A stretch of 64,000 nucleotides of DNA from Thermohalobaculum sp039030715 (GTDB lineage Bacteria > Pseudomonadota > Alphaproteobacteria > Rhodobacterales > Rhodobacteraceae). Of this stretch, positions 44,109 through 53,948 are shown piece by piece. The stretch lies in the NCBI GenBank assembly GCA_039030715.1, contig JBCCDU010000012.1, positions 6,007 through 70,006 of the forward strand, written 5' to 3'. How positions within the stretch are numbered: position 1 is the stretch's first letter; each line of letters opens with the position of its first letter. The notes under the pieces were generated by a model, which was given only the letters and a program-made list of their open reading frames with translations, was not told the origin of the DNA and did no database searches. The translations under genes and the position numbers were made by a program.

Positions 44109-44224
44109 TTGGGCAGACTTCTCCCGCGTCGGACAAACTGCGTCAAGGGGTTGCGGGCGCGCCACATTGCATCGCGTGCGCAACACTCCCATATTAAATT
44201 GACTAACGAGATGAGGCGAACCAA

Positions 44225-44473
44225 ATGCAGACCCGTGGCAAGTTCTTCGACGATATGAGCCAACTGATGACCAACGCAGCTGGTATGGCCCAGGGCGTAA
44301 AGTCCGAGGCTGAAACGGCAATGCGCAGCTGGTTCGAACGCTTCGTCGCCGACAGCAACCTGGTCACACGCGAGGAGTTCGAGGCGGTGCGCGAGATGGC
44401 AATTCTGGCGCGCGAGGAGAACGAAGCCCTGCGTGCGCGGATCGACGCGCTGGAAGCCAAGAAGAAATCCTGA
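44225..44473 (+). CDS. ubiK: Ubiquinone biosynthesis accessory factor UbiK (BMFP family)
   Basis: 82 aa. An amphipathic N-terminal helix (KFFDDMSQLMTNAAGMAQGV) is followed by a C-terminal coiled coil (FEAVREMAILAREENEALRA and RIDALEAKKKS), the two-part layout of YqiC/UbiK proteins. UbiK trimers bind lipids and organise the soluble Ubi complex. Single gene ended by a good terminator at 44498. Confidence 0.88.
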   Translation: MQTRGKFFDDMSQLMTNAAGMAQGVKSEAETAMRSWFERFVADSNLVTREEFEAVREMAILAREENEALRARIDALEAKKKS

Positions 44474-44497
44474 CCCCTTTCCCGTTGCCCGTTTGCT

Positions 44498-44523
44498 GAG
44501 CCGCCCCTGAAGGCGGCTCTTTT
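44498..44523 (+). terminator. Rho-independent terminator of ubiK
   Basis: 8-bp perfect GC stem GAGCCGCC / GGCGGCTC, 6-nt loop CCTGAA, then TTTT. It lies 24 bp after the ubiK stop and is the best terminator seen in the window. Confidence 0.85.
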
Positions 44524-44715
44524 GCATTCGCCTCGGCGTGTCCCTGGCACTGCAAGCGAATCTTTTGTGTCGTGTGCCAGATTGTGCTTTACGCAGCCCT
44601 TCGTTTCGGACACCATATTTCGTGGGTCGAGGGTATTCTGCCCACGATCACTGGCAACCCTGGGTGCATCCTGTGGGCACCGCCTCACCGGGCCACCATA
44701 AAATGGGGGAGAGGC

Positions 44716-45219
44716 ATGACTGCCATCGAGCAAGACTTTCACAACACAGACGTGCATCCAATCGACATCGTCGAAACCCTGGCGGAACAGTGCGAGTGGG
44801 ATTTCGACCGTGTGGGCGAGGATCAGATCGCCATGGCGATCGAGGCCGCCTGGCGGACCTACTCGCTGTCGCTGGCCTGGTCGAATTACGACGACATGCT
44901 GCGCATGGTCTGTACCTTCGAACTGAACCCGCCCGAGGAGCGGCTCGAGGAATTCTATCGTCTTTTGAACATCGCGAATGACCGGATCTGGGGAGGTGTC
45001 TTCACATTCTGGCGCGATCAGAAGCTGGTGGCCTTCCGCTATGGGCTGACGCTGGCAGGCGGTGCCCACGCCACGCCCGAGCAGGTCGAGGCCATGGTGC
45101 TTAATGCGGTCGGGCTGGCCGAGCGGTTCTATCCAGCCTTCCAATTGGTCTGCTGGGGCGACGAGAGCGCCGAGGCCGGTGCCGCCATCGCAATCGAGGA
45201 AGCCTTCGGGACCGCCTGA
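44716..45219 (+). CDS. YbjN domain-containing protein
   Basis: 167 aa from the ATG at 44716 with GGGGGAGAGG upstream; the longer open frame to 44572 is not coding-like. The alternating hydrophobic pattern and segments MLRMVCTFELNPPEERLEEF and GVFTFWRDQKLVAFRYGLTL match the YbjN family, which has a type III chaperone-like fold and no defined biochemical role. It precedes proC. Confidence 0.85.
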   Translation: MTAIEQDFHNTDVHPIDIVETLAEQCEWDFDRVGEDQIAMAIEAAWRTYSLSLAWSNYDDMLRMVCTFELNPPEERLEEFYRLLNIANDRIWGGVFTFWRDQKLVAFRYGLTLAGGAHATPEQVEAMVLNAVGLAERFYPAFQLVCWGDESAEAGAAIAIEEAFGTA

Positions 45220-45322
45220 GCCCTGACAGGATCACCGCGCCGTTCGGGGTTCCCATTCCTGCGCGCACTCGTCTAGTCTCGCGCTAGAACAGATCGCAAC
45301 GACGGGTGCGAAGGGGAACAGG

Positions 45323-46132
45323 ATGAGCGGCATACAGACCCTCTCGAAAATTCAATCTCTTGTCCTTCTGGGCTGTGGCAAGATGGGCAGCGCCCTGTTG
45401 CAGGGCTGGCTTGACGCCGGTCTGGAGCCCGCCCGGACAAGCATTATCGAACCTGCGCCGTCGCCCTGGCTTCAGGGACAGGGTGTCAATCTGAACCCCG
45501 CCACGCTGCCGGACGCGACGATTGCCGTGATCGCTGTCAAGCCGCAGATGATCGGCGAAGCGGCGCCGCAATTGCAGGCTCTGGCCGGGCGCGGTACGGT
45601 CTTTCTCTCCATCGCAGCAGGCACCACGATTGCAGAGTTTGAAGCGCTGTTCGGCGCAGACGCCCCAATCATACGCGCGATGCCGAACACTCCCGCCGCC
45701 GTCGGGCGAGGCATTTCGGCCCTGATCGGCAACGCGAAGGCAAGCGCCGACGACCTGGAAATGGCCGAGGCGCTGATGGCCGCCGTGGGCGACACCGTGC
45801 AGTTGCAGGATGAGGAGCAGATGGACGCTGTCACCGGCCTCTCAGGCTCGGGCCCGGCCTATGTCTTCCACATGATCGAGGCGATGGCGGCAGCGGGGGA
45901 AGCCCAGGGTCTGCCAGCGGAGATGGCAATGCGCCTCGCCCGCGCGACAGTCTCTGGCGCCGGGGCCCTCGCCGCGGGATCCGAGGAGGAAGCCGCGCAA
46001 TTGCGGATCAACGTCACCTCCCCAGGCGGCACCACCGCGGCGGGGTTAGAGGTGCTGATGCCCGACCTGCCCGGTCTGATGCGCAAAACCGTCGCCGCCG
46101 CGGCGGACCGGTCGCGCGAACTCCGCGCCTGA
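45323..46132 (+). CDS. proC: Pyrroline-5-carboxylate reductase
   Basis: 269 aa. The dinucleotide-binding GCGKMGS is at 17-23, MPNTPAAVGRGISAL is in the middle, and the C-terminal dimer domain carries the DAVTGLSGSGPAYVFHMIEA and NVTSPGGTTAAGLEVL signatures. It reduces pyrroline-5-carboxylate to L-proline with NADPH. Followed after 10 bp by the csaA-like gene, probably in one operon. Confidence 0.95.
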   Translation: MSGIQTLSKIQSLVLLGCGKMGSALLQGWLDAGLEPARTSIIEPAPSPWLQGQGVNLNPATLPDATIAVIAVKPQMIGEAAPQLQALAGRGTVFLSIAAGTTIAEFEALFGADAPIIRAMPNTPAAVGRGISALIGNAKASADDLEMAEALMAAVGDTVQLQDEEQMDAVTGLSGSGPAYVFHMIEAMAAAGEAQGLPAEMAMRLARATVSGAGALAAGSEEEAAQLRINVTSPGGTTAAGLEVLMPDLPGLMRKTVAAAADRSRELRA

Positions 46133-46142
46133 GGGGACCCAT

Positions 46143-46484
46143 ATGACAGATACCATCACGTTCGACGACTTCCTGAAGGTCGATATTCGGGTCGGCACTG
46201 TGCTGCGCGCCGAGCCTTTTCCAGAGGCACGCAAGCCCGCCATCAAGCTGTGGATCGATTTCGGAGACGAGATCGGCGAGCGGAAGTCCTCCGCCCAGAT
46301 CACCGAACACTACGCGCCCGAGAAGCTGATCGGGCGCCAGGTTATGGGTGTCGTGAATTTCCCTCCGCGCCAGATCGGCCCGTTCATGTCCGAGGTTCTG
46401 GTGCTTGGCGTTTCGGACGCCGGAGGCAACATTGTCCTTCTCTCGCCAGACCTTGAAGCGCCGAACGGAAGTAAAATGCATTGA
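46143..46484 (+). CDS. tRNA-binding protein, CsaA type
   Basis: 113 aa. A stand-alone OB-fold of the EMAP/CsaA group: FLKVDIRVGTVLRAEPFPEA, ITEHYAPEKLIGRQVMGVVN and PPRQIGPFMSEVLVLG. Dimers bind tRNA elbows, and B. subtilis CsaA has also been described as export-related; the role here is not defined. Located 10 bp after proC. Confidence 0.88.
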   Translation: MTDTITFDDFLKVDIRVGTVLRAEPFPEARKPAIKLWIDFGDEIGERKSSAQITEHYAPEKLIGRQVMGVVNFPPRQIGPFMSEVLVLGVSDAGGNIVLLSPDLEAPNGSKMH

Positions 46485-46580
46485 TTGCGACCGAAAGCTG
46501 GCGTAATTGTGTCTGGCTTGCCGTATTCCTGCTCCATTTTGGCGTAATTCTTGGGGCTTCGAGATTCTATTGGGGTGATC

Positions 46581-47921
46581 ATGTCCATACGTGATAAGAG
46601 CCTGCCCAATCCGGGGCCGACGGGTCGTTTCGATGCGGCCCCTTCGCCACGAAGCCTGGCCGAGACCGGTCTGGAGCCCACCTATCTGATCGACCTTCTG
46701 GTCAAGACAATTTTCCGCCACGGCATCGAACGACCCAGCGCGATGAGCCTGGCACTGAAGCTGCCAGTGCGGATCATCGACCAGATCATCGAGATTGCCG
46801 AGCACAAGGCGCTGATCCAGAAACTGGGTCAATTGGGCGCCAATCTGAACTCGGAAATGAAGTACGCCCTGACCAACAAGGGCCGCGCTTGGGCGCAGGA
46901 GGCGCTGAGCTATTCCGACTGGACCGGGGCAGCCCCTGTGCCGCTCGACAGTTATCTTCGCGTGATGGCCGGCCAGCCCGTACGCAACGAAGTGCTCAGC
47001 CGCCAGCGGCTGGATTACGTCTTCCGCGATCTGGTGATCCCGGACGATCTGATGCAAAAACTGGGGCCCGCCGCGAACTCCGCCGCTTCGATGCTGATCT
47101 ATGGCCCGCCGGGGAATGGTAAATCGACCATTTCCGAGGCGCTTTGCGAGGCCTATCAGGACCATATTCTGGTGCCTTATGTGGTCGCAGTGGACAACCA
47201 GATCATCCGCGTCTTCGACCCCGAAGTACATGAACCCGTCGCCGGCGGCCACGAAGTCGTGCATGGCCTGCGCAACAATCTCAGCTTCGATCAACGCTAT
47301 GCGCTCTGCAAACGCCCGGGCCTGATCACCGGCGGCGAGTTGCTGCTGGAGATGCTGGATCTGAGCTATTCACCCTCGAGCCGGACCTACACGGCGCCGT
47401 TGCAGATGAAGGCGAATGGTGGGCTGTTCATCATCGACGACTTCGGTCGCCAGCGTCAGACCCCGCAGGATATCGTCAACCGGCTGATCATCCCGCTGGA
47501 AAAGCGTGTCGATTATCTGGCACTGCAATCGGGCCGGAAATTCGAGGTTCCGTTCGAGCTTTTGGTGGTCTTCTCGACCAACAAGATGCCCGAAGCTCTG
47601 GTCGACGAAGCGGCCCTGCGCCGTCTTCGCCACAAGATCCTGATCGACCGTCCAGACCGTGACACCTATGTCCGGATCTTCCTGCGCACCGCCAAGGCGT
47701 TCAACATGGCGGTCAGCGAAGATGTGCTGGCCTTCGTGCTGTTCGACCTCTACGAGGCGACGGGGCGGAACTACAGCTCGTTCCATCCGAAATTCCTGAT
47801 CGAGCAGTCAATCTCGATCTGCGCTTATGAAGGGGTCGAGCCGCAACTGCGCAATGACTTCCTGCGCCGGGCATGGGACAACCTGACCACCGGTCCGGCC
47901 AGCGAAGAAGAAACCTTCTGA
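46581..47921 (+). CDS. AAA family ATPase with N-terminal winged-helix region
   Basis: 446 aa from the ATG at 46581. Residues 30-115 look like a winged helix (LEPTYLIDLLVKTIFRHGIE, ALTNKGRAWAQEAL). The ATPase core has Walker A GPPGNGKST (175-183), Walker B LFIIDDFGR and a VVFSTNKMPEALVDEAALRR sensor/arginine-finger segment. The combination suggests a regulator or remodelling factor. I recognise it as a conserved alphaproteobacterial ATPase but know no assigned function. The convergent kinase gene ends 10 bp beyond its stop. Confidence 0.8.
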   Translation: MSIRDKSLPNPGPTGRFDAAPSPRSLAETGLEPTYLIDLLVKTIFRHGIERPSAMSLALKLPVRIIDQIIEIAEHKALIQKLGQLGANLNSEMKYALTNKGRAWAQEALSYSDWTGAAPVPLDSYLRVMAGQPVRNEVLSRQRLDYVFRDLVIPDDLMQKLGPAANSAASMLIYGPPGNGKSTISEALCEAYQDHILVPYVVAVDNQIIRVFDPEVHEPVAGGHEVVHGLRNNLSFDQRYALCKRPGLITGGELLLEMLDLSYSPSSRTYTAPLQMKANGGLFIIDDFGRQRQTPQDIVNRLIIPLEKRVDYLALQSGRKFEVPFELLVVFSTNKMPEALVDEAALRRLRHKILIDRPDRDTYVRIFLRTAKAFNMAVSEDVLAFVLFDLYEATGRNYSSFHPKFLIEQSISICAYEGVEPQLRNDFLRRAWDNLTTGPASEEETF

Positions 47922-47931
47922 ACCGTCGAGG

Positions 47932-49272
47932 TCAGCGTGGCAGGATCACGCTGACTCGCAATCCGCCCAACCGTTTGCTCTCGTCCAGTGACAGCGACCC
48001 GCCATGGGCGCGCACGATATCCATTGCAATGGACAACCCCAGGCCCACCCCGCTGGCAACATCCTGATTGCGACTTTCATCCAGCCGGGTGAAGGGACGC
48101 AGCACATCTTCGCGCTTCTCTTCGGGGATACCCGGCCCGTCATCCTCCACCAGAAACTCGGCATAGCGTTTGGTCAACCGCGTGGTCAACGAGACCCGCT
48201 CGCCATAGGATGTCGCATTGTTGATCAGGTTGGTCAGACAGCGCTTCATGGCCGCGCGGCGCACGGTGATCTCGCGCCTCTCCGGCGTCTCCACCTGGCT
48301 GAACAGCGTGATCTCGTGGCCATGACGGCGGGTGTCAGCCGCCACATCCTCGGCCAGTTCGAGGGCTGAGACCGGCTCGGGCACCTCACCTTCCTCACCG
48401 CGGGCAAAGGACAGGAACGCCTCCAGCATATGTTCCATCTCGTCGACATCACGGGCGATGCCCTGGGTCTCCGGCGTCTCGTCGCTGACGGCCAGGGCAA
48501 GGCGCATCCGGGTCAACGGCGTGCGTAGATCGTGGCTGACGCCCGAGAGCATCTTCGTGCGCTGCTCCATCTGTCGCTCGATCCGGCCGCGCATATCCAG
48601 AAAGGCCTGGCCCGCGCGGCGCACCTCCTGCGCGCCGCCCGGACGAAACGGCAGAGTGCGCCCACGCCCGAAGGCAATGGCAATGCGCGAGAGGTCATGG
48701 ATCGGCCGGATCTGGTTGCGCAGGAAAAGCGTCGCCACGCCGGTCAGTGCCACGGCGGTCACTGCCATCCAGACCAACAGCAGATGCGGATTGGCCGCGT
48801 TCATCCGGCGGCGCGGAACCAGCACACGCAGGGCGCCCTTGTCCGTGGCGATCCGGGCTTCGACATGCTTCGGGAAGTTCACCAGATCCAATGCAAAAGG
48901 TGCCTGGATCTCCGCACGCATCGTCTCGGCAATCACCGAACCTGTGACATCGAAGAACGCACGGCTGAGGGCGACGGAGACCTCCTCGCCTTCATCCAGC
49001 CCGATCTGGAAATTGAACGGCGCGCTCATCTCGCGCAGGGTCGCCTGTGCGTCTTCGATGCTGGGTGCCTGATTGACCCGCTGGATGGCATAGTTGATCT
49101 CGCGCGCGATAGAGCCCGCCATCTGCGCCGTCACACCATCGTAATGCCGCTGGATGAAGACCGACGCCACAACCAGTTGCAACAGCACGATCGGGACCAC
49201 CAGGATCAGAAAAGCCCGCCAGAACAGGCTTTTGGGCAGGTAGGGCTTGAGCACGGGTCCAAGGTCGAGCAT
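47932..49272 (-). CDS. EnvZ-like sensor histidine kinase
   Basis: 446 aa from the ATG at 49272. Transmembrane helices lie near 19-40 and 164-184, with a periplasmic sensor of about 120 residues between them. A HAMP domain (NQIRPIHDLSRIAIAFGRGR) follows, then the phospho-acceptor H247 in LSGVSHDLRTPLTRMRLAL, an N box (NLINNATSYG) and G boxes (DDGPGIPEE, GVGLGLSIAMDIV). The H-box closely matches EnvZ. No response regulator lies next to it, so its partner must be encoded elsewhere. Confidence 0.88.
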   Translation of the reverse strand: MLDLGPVLKPYLPKSLFWRAFLILVVPIVLLQLVVASVFIQRHYDGVTAQMAGSIAREINYAIQRVNQAPSIEDAQATLREMSAPFNFQIGLDEGEEVSVALSRAFFDVTGSVIAETMRAEIQAPFALDLVNFPKHVEARIATDKGALRVLVPRRRMNAANPHLLLVWMAVTAVALTGVATLFLRNQIRPIHDLSRIAIAFGRGRTLPFRPGGAQEVRRAGQAFLDMRGRIERQMEQRTKMLSGVSHDLRTPLTRMRLALAVSDETPETQGIARDVDEMEHMLEAFLSFARGEEGEVPEPVSALELAEDVAADTRRHGHEITLFSQVETPERREITVRRAAMKRCLTNLINNATSYGERVSLTTRLTKRYAEFLVEDDGPGIPEEKREDVLRPFTRLDESRNQDVASGVGLGLSIAMDIVRAHGGSLSLDESKRLGGLRVSVILPR

Positions 49273-49322
49273 GAAGGGCACGCTAGTGAGCGCACAGCGC
49301 GCGCGCAAGACGGGGTTTTCGC

Positions 49323-50255
49323 ATGACCGACCCTTTCAACCGGGATCCCAGCGTGCGTTATGGCGAGGTGGAAACCCTGGCCGTGGATGGCGGCGTGCGG
49401 CTGCGCAGGCTGACCTGTCAGAACCCCTCTCCAATGACCTTCACGGGCACCCAGACCTATCTGCTGGGCGACGGGGCAGAGCAGGCAGTAGTCGACCCGG
49501 GCCCGTTGGACACGGCGCATCTGGAGCGTATCCTCGCCGCCACCGGGGGAAGTCTAAGCCATATCCTCGTTACCCACTCGCATCGCGACCACAGCCCTGG
49601 CGCTGCCTGGCTGGCAGCGCGCACCGGCGCGCCGGTTCTGGGCTTTGGCGGCCATGGCACCGGCATGTCGCAACCGATGCAGGACCTTGCGGCGGCGGGC
49701 GAAATTGGCGGTGGCGAGGGAGGAGATCCGGAATTTACCCCCATCCGATCGCTCGCGGATGGCGAGCGCATCACGGCGGCGAGCTGGTCGCTGCAGGCGC
49801 TCCATATGCCTGGGCATCTGTCGAACCATCTCTCCTTTGTGCTCGAAGGCGCCGGGGCCGTCTTCACCGGCGACACGGTGATGGGCTGGGCGACCACCCT
49901 GGTTTCGCCGCCCGAGGGGGATATGGCTGCCTTCATGAGCACGCTGGATCGGCTGGCTGGGCGGGATGACAAGCTCTATCTGCCAGGCCATGGGCACCCG
50001 GTGACCGATCCGCGCGGCATGGTCGCCCATCAGCGCACACACCGCGAGGCCCGGGCGGCGCAGATCCTCGCATCACTGGCGGAAGGGCCGGCCAATGCGG
50101 CAACGTTGGCAGCGCGTATCTATGACGATGTGGATGCTGCCCTACTGCCTGCGGCGGCACGCAATGTGCTGGCGACACTGATCTGGCAGACGGAGCTCGG
50201 CACTGTAAGGGCCGAGGGACCGCTGAGCGCAAATGTCAGCTTCCGCAGGCTTTGA
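49323..50255 (+). CDS. MBL-fold metallo-hydrolase
   Basis: 310 aa. The metal motif is H85-S-H87-R-D89-H90 (LVTHSHRDHSPGA), with later ligands in HMPGHLSNHLSF, FTGDTVMG and LPGHGHPV, as in the LACTB2-like branch. A C-terminal winged-helix domain (LAARIYDDVDAALLPAAARN) is also typical of that branch. Hydrolyses esters, thioesters or RNA in different members, so the substrate is open. Divergent from the histidine kinase. Confidence 0.88.
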   Translation: MTDPFNRDPSVRYGEVETLAVDGGVRLRRLTCQNPSPMTFTGTQTYLLGDGAEQAVVDPGPLDTAHLERILAATGGSLSHILVTHSHRDHSPGAAWLAARTGAPVLGFGGHGTGMSQPMQDLAAAGEIGGGEGGDPEFTPIRSLADGERITAASWSLQALHMPGHLSNHLSFVLEGAGAVFTGDTVMGWATTLVSPPEGDMAAFMSTLDRLAGRDDKLYLPGHGHPVTDPRGMVAHQRTHREARAAQILASLAEGPANAATLAARIYDDVDAALLPAAARNVLATLIWQTELGTVRAEGPLSANVSFRRL

Positions 50256-50261
50256 GCGCCA

Positions 50262-51380
50262 TCAGTCGCAGATTTCCTGCATCGCCACCCAATCGCGGTC
50301 GCTCAACACAGGCTTGAAACCACCATCGCCGATCATGTCGGCAGCGGCGGCGCGCGCCGCACGCCCATCAAGCTCGGGATGTGAGGCGAGATAGCGCAGG
50401 AACGTTTCGTTCGAGCCATGCTCCTCGGCCATACGGGCGAAGAACCCGGCAAACGGGCCGCTCGGCAGCCCGGCATCGGCCAGCAGCCGATAGGCCGTCT
50501 CATCCGCCCGTGTCTCGAACTCTCGCTGATAGCTGGCATTGATCACCGCCTCGGTCGCGGCGACAACCACCGCAGCGCCAAAGACATCGCCCAGCATGAG
50601 GCCGATGATCCCCGCCGATCCGGCGGCGCGCAGGGCGCCGACGGTCGGGTCGCGATGCACCACATGACCGATCTCGTGCGCCAGCACGCCGGCCACCTCC
50701 TCCGGCGTCTCAGCCTCCTTGATCAGCCCGCGAAACAGGATGACCCGCCCGCCCGGCAGCGCGAAGGCATTGACCAGATCGTGGTTCAGGATATCGACGC
50801 GCAATGGATAGGGCAGATCGACTTCCGACGCCAAACGCTCGCGCATCGTCTCGACTGCGGCCAACCCTTCGGGGCTGGTGCAATAGGCATCGTCACCTGC
50901 GACACCCAGAAAACTCTGCACCTGCTTGGCGACCGCATCGCCCATCTGGCGCTCACGCTCCGGCGGGATCAACAGAGCGAGTTGCCCGGCCAAAGCGGGC
51001 ACGATCACGAAGACCATCAACAGAACCGAGCCGATGGCACCCGCGCCCCAAAACACCGCCTTGCGCACGCCCTTGCGGTCGACGCTGCGCTTGGTCAGAT
51101 CCGGGCAGACCGCGCGTATTGCCGCCATCATCTCCGGATCGTTCAACACCACGCGTTCGTCGCTGTCGTGATGCGGCACCAGTTGGAATGTCGTCTGATC
51201 GGCACTTTCCAGCGCCCGCAAACTGGCCAGCGGCCAATGCGCGTTGACCTGGTTGTCAAAGCTGAGGATCACCAGGGTACGCTCGCCAAAGCTGATCATG
51301 ACATTCTGCGGCACCGCTGACTGGCCGTCATAATAGCGAGCCCCGGCCTCCAGCCGCGCATATTGCTCCAACGCTGTCAT
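50262..51380 (-). CDS. M48 family zinc metallopeptidase
   Basis: 372 aa. Zinc motif H235-E-I-G-H239 (GVLAHEIGHVVHRDP), third ligand probably in the FETRADETAYR segment. A transmembrane helix at about 111-135 separates a small N-terminal domain from the periplasmic protease. Members degrade misfolded or surplus envelope proteins. The ATG overlaps the stop of the DUF898 gene by one base, implying a linked function. Confidence 0.9.
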   Translation of the reverse strand: MTALEQYARLEAGARYYDGQSAVPQNVMISFGERTLVILSFDNQVNAHWPLASLRALESADQTTFQLVPHHDSDERVVLNDPEMMAAIRAVCPDLTKRSVDRKGVRKAVFWGAGAIGSVLLMVFVIVPALAGQLALLIPPERERQMGDAVAKQVQSFLGVAGDDAYCTSPEGLAAVETMRERLASEVDLPYPLRVDILNHDLVNAFALPGGRVILFRGLIKEAETPEEVAGVLAHEIGHVVHRDPTVGALRAAGSAGIIGLMLGDVFGAAVVVAATEAVINASYQREFETRADETAYRLLADAGLPSGPFAGFFARMAEEHGSNETFLRYLASHPELDGRAARAAAADMIGDGGFKPVLSDRDWVAMQEICD

Positions 51381-52750
51381 CAGAAGCCAGCACCCACATC
51401 GACACCCAGCGCATCGGCAAAGCCGCCTGCCTCGGTATTGCCGTCATGGGCGCGTTGGCGGCTGTCGGACAAGGCGCCGGGGTTGTGGATCAGCATGGTA
51501 TCGACCTTGCGTCGCAGGATCCGGTGCGTGAAGAACACCTGGCCCACCGCGAATGTGACGACGATCACGGCCAGATAGGTCAGGACGAACCCGATCAGCA
51601 CCGCAGGCGATCGCAGCATCGCGAGGAACAAGTCCTGGACATCGTTCGCATTGCTGAAGATATCTGCCATCGAGGGGCCATCGCCCCCGGCGCCCAGAAA
51701 CTCGAACACCACCCCGATCACTGCGCCCGCAATCGCCAGCATCACCGAGATCGTCACCGAGGTTAGGAACGACCCGGTCAGGAACACGCCCACTGCGTTG
51801 TTCACGTTCAACTCGCTCTCGAAGCTGATATCTTCGCCCAGTGTCTTGTTGGACCAGAGCGATTTGAACGCCTGGAACTGATACCGCACATAGCTGAGAT
51901 AGAGCCCGATCAGCGAAACGAGATAGATCACCGCGCCGATCAGGATGCTGAACACATCCCCGGTCGGACCGGACTCCGCGAATCCATAGACGCAGAGCCC
52001 GATGAACAGCAGCATGATATAGATCCAGATCCAAGCCGCGAAAAGCTCCACCCACGATCCGTGTTGCTCGAATTTCTGATCGCCGAACCAACTGCGGTTG
52101 GTCATGTACTGCGCCAGCTTGAAGTGCTGGTAGGGATAGGCGAGACCGGCGGTGATCACCGTCAGAATGGTCAGCAGAACCGCCCGCAGCATGTAGCCCC
52201 ACGATCCGGGCCCCATGCCAAAACGGATGCCCCGCCAGCGGGTGCGCGAGAGCAGATAGCGCATCCCCCGATACTGCGCGAAATAGATCAGCGGCAAGGT
52301 TGCAAACAGCGTGAGATTGAACGCGATCTGGGCCTGGATTTCGTCATCGGTCGCGAGCGAGAAGCCCAGGAACGTCAGGCCCAGATTGACCAACCCCAGA
52401 TAGACCGCCAGGATCACCATCGCCAGCAGGAAGCCAAGCAGCTTCTCGATCCCTCGCCCGGTATATTCCAGCGGATCGCCGCGCAACAGGATCCCGCCCC
52501 AATAGTGGCGGCGCAGGCGCACGATCATCCAGAAACGATAGATTCCCAGCGTGACAATCGACATGAACGACGTGCGCAGCGCCATCCAGAACAGGGTCCA
52601 GCCATCAGCGGTATATTCCGGATGCGTCTGGCGCTGCTCGGTCGATGTCGGGCGTATCTTGGTGGTTCCGGGGACCGTGCGGTACCGTTCCAGATCCCAC
52701 GCTGCGCGCGGCTCACCGCCGGCGCCGCCATCATGTGTTTCGTCGCTCAT
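51380..52750 (-). CDS. DUF898 (YjgN family) multi-pass membrane protein
   Basis: 456 aa with roughly seven hydrophobic helices. The YjgN signature appears as LFWMALRTSFMSIVTLGIYRFW near the N-terminus and as YPYQHFKLAQYMTNRSWFGD and YVRYQFQAFKSLWSNKTLGE further on. No biochemical role is established for the family. Cotranscribed with the M48 peptidase; the pair recurs, as far as I recall, in other Proteobacteria. Confidence 0.88.
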   Translation of the reverse strand: MSDETHDGGAGGEPRAAWDLERYRTVPGTTKIRPTSTEQRQTHPEYTADGWTLFWMALRTSFMSIVTLGIYRFWMIVRLRRHYWGGILLRGDPLEYTGRGIEKLLGFLLAMVILAVYLGLVNLGLTFLGFSLATDDEIQAQIAFNLTLFATLPLIYFAQYRGMRYLLSRTRWRGIRFGMGPGSWGYMLRAVLLTILTVITAGLAYPYQHFKLAQYMTNRSWFGDQKFEQHGSWVELFAAWIWIYIMLLFIGLCVYGFAESGPTGDVFSILIGAVIYLVSLIGLYLSYVRYQFQAFKSLWSNKTLGEDISFESELNVNNAVGVFLTGSFLTSVTISVMLAIAGAVIGVVFEFLGAGGDGPSMADIFSNANDVQDLFLAMLRSPAVLIGFVLTYLAVIVVTFAVGQVFFTHRILRRKVDTMLIHNPGALSDSRQRAHDGNTEAGGFADALGVDVGAGF

Positions 52751-52842
52751 CCCAACCCTCAGGATATGATCAAACCAATATCGCCACTATGGCGGGCGGT
52801 CAGGGGCTTGTCACCCCGCCAATCGAGGGTCGCGCAGGGTCT

Positions 52843-53937
52843 TTATTCGCTGACGCGGTACTCTGCCCGGGCCAACCACTCGGGCGAGATCTCCACTCCC
52901 CAGCCTGGCGCGTCGGTTACCCGGGCCTCGCCATTCTCGATCGCATAGGGGCTTTCGACGAACAGATCCTGTTGCCAGGGATAGTAATCCGCGCCCTCGA
53001 TCGCGAATTCCAGATACTTGCCCGCATTGGGGACGGCGCGCAAAAGATGCATGGTGAAAAGCGTGACCATAGACAGGTTCGCGCAATGGGGTGTGACGGG
53101 CAGGCCGGCCTCCTCCGCCATTCGGCAGACCCGCAGGGTGCGGCACATGCCGCCCAGATACATCACATCCGGCTGCACGATATCGACGGCGCGCATCTCG
53201 ATCATCCGGCGCCAGGTGGGCAGGTCGCAGTCCTGCTCTCCGCCCGTCACGTCGATCTCCAGCGCATCGGTGACCTGCTTGGTCTGTTCCAGCTCCCAAT
53301 AGGGGCAGGGTTCCTCGAAATGGCCAAAACCGTGGTCCTGCAGCATGTGGCCGATTTCGATGGCGCGTTCCGGACTGTAGCAGGAATTGGCATCGATCAG
53401 CAGATCGGCATCGGGCAGGGCGCGGCGCATGGTGGGGATTATCTCCTCCGTGCGCCCTGGCCATTCGTCCTGATTGCGGCCCACTTCCGCGCCCGCCCGC
53501 ATCTTGAAGGCGGTGAAGCCGTGTTCGCCCGCCAAGCGTTTCAGACGCTCGGCCTCATCCCCCGGCGTGATGTCGCGTTTCATGGAGGAGGCATAGGCGC
53601 GGATGGGTCCGGGCGAGCCGCCCAGCAGCGTTGCCACCGGCTGGCCCGCGCGTTTGCCCCGCATATCCCAGATCGCCGTGTCCAAGCCACCCATCGCCCG
53701 GCGCAGATACGACCCTGGGAACTTGTGCTCGCGCTCCGTCACCAGGTCCAGCAGATCGTCCAGATCCTCCGTATCCCGGCCCAGCACCCAAGGGGCCACC
53801 TGCCGGTGAAGCACCTGTGCGGTAATGTCGGAGTGGTAGGTGGAGATCTGGCCCCAGCCCTGCGCGCCGTCCTGCATCGTCACGCGCACGAATCCCACAT
53901 CCGGGGTCGAGAAGCTTTCGATCTTGGCGAGTTTCAT
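52843..53937 (-). CDS. Enolase superfamily enzyme, mandelate racemase-like
   Basis: 364 aa. Metal ligands D182 (LLIDANS), E208 (HFEEPCP) and E234 (GGEQD) are in place. The acid/base groups are K145 in FKMR (KxR rather than KxK) and the D257/H284 pair (QPDV, TPHCAN) of the mandelate racemase group. Typical activities are dehydration of sugar acids or racemisation. Together with the GMC oxidoreductase 11 bp away, the gene suggests oxidation then dehydration of a polyol or sugar acid; the substrate is unknown. Confidence 0.88.
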   Translation of the reverse strand: MKLAKIESFSTPDVGFVRVTMQDGAQGWGQISTYHSDITAQVLHRQVAPWVLGRDTEDLDDLLDLVTEREHKFPGSYLRRAMGGLDTAIWDMRGKRAGQPVATLLGGSPGPIRAYASSMKRDITPGDEAERLKRLAGEHGFTAFKMRAGAEVGRNQDEWPGRTEEIIPTMRRALPDADLLIDANSCYSPERAIEIGHMLQDHGFGHFEEPCPYWELEQTKQVTDALEIDVTGGEQDCDLPTWRRMIEMRAVDIVQPDVMYLGGMCRTLRVCRMAEEAGLPVTPHCANLSMVTLFTMHLLRAVPNAGKYLEFAIEGADYYPWQQDLFVESPYAIENGEARVTDAPGWGVEISPEWLARAEYRVSE

Positions 53938-53948
53938 CGGTGGTTCCC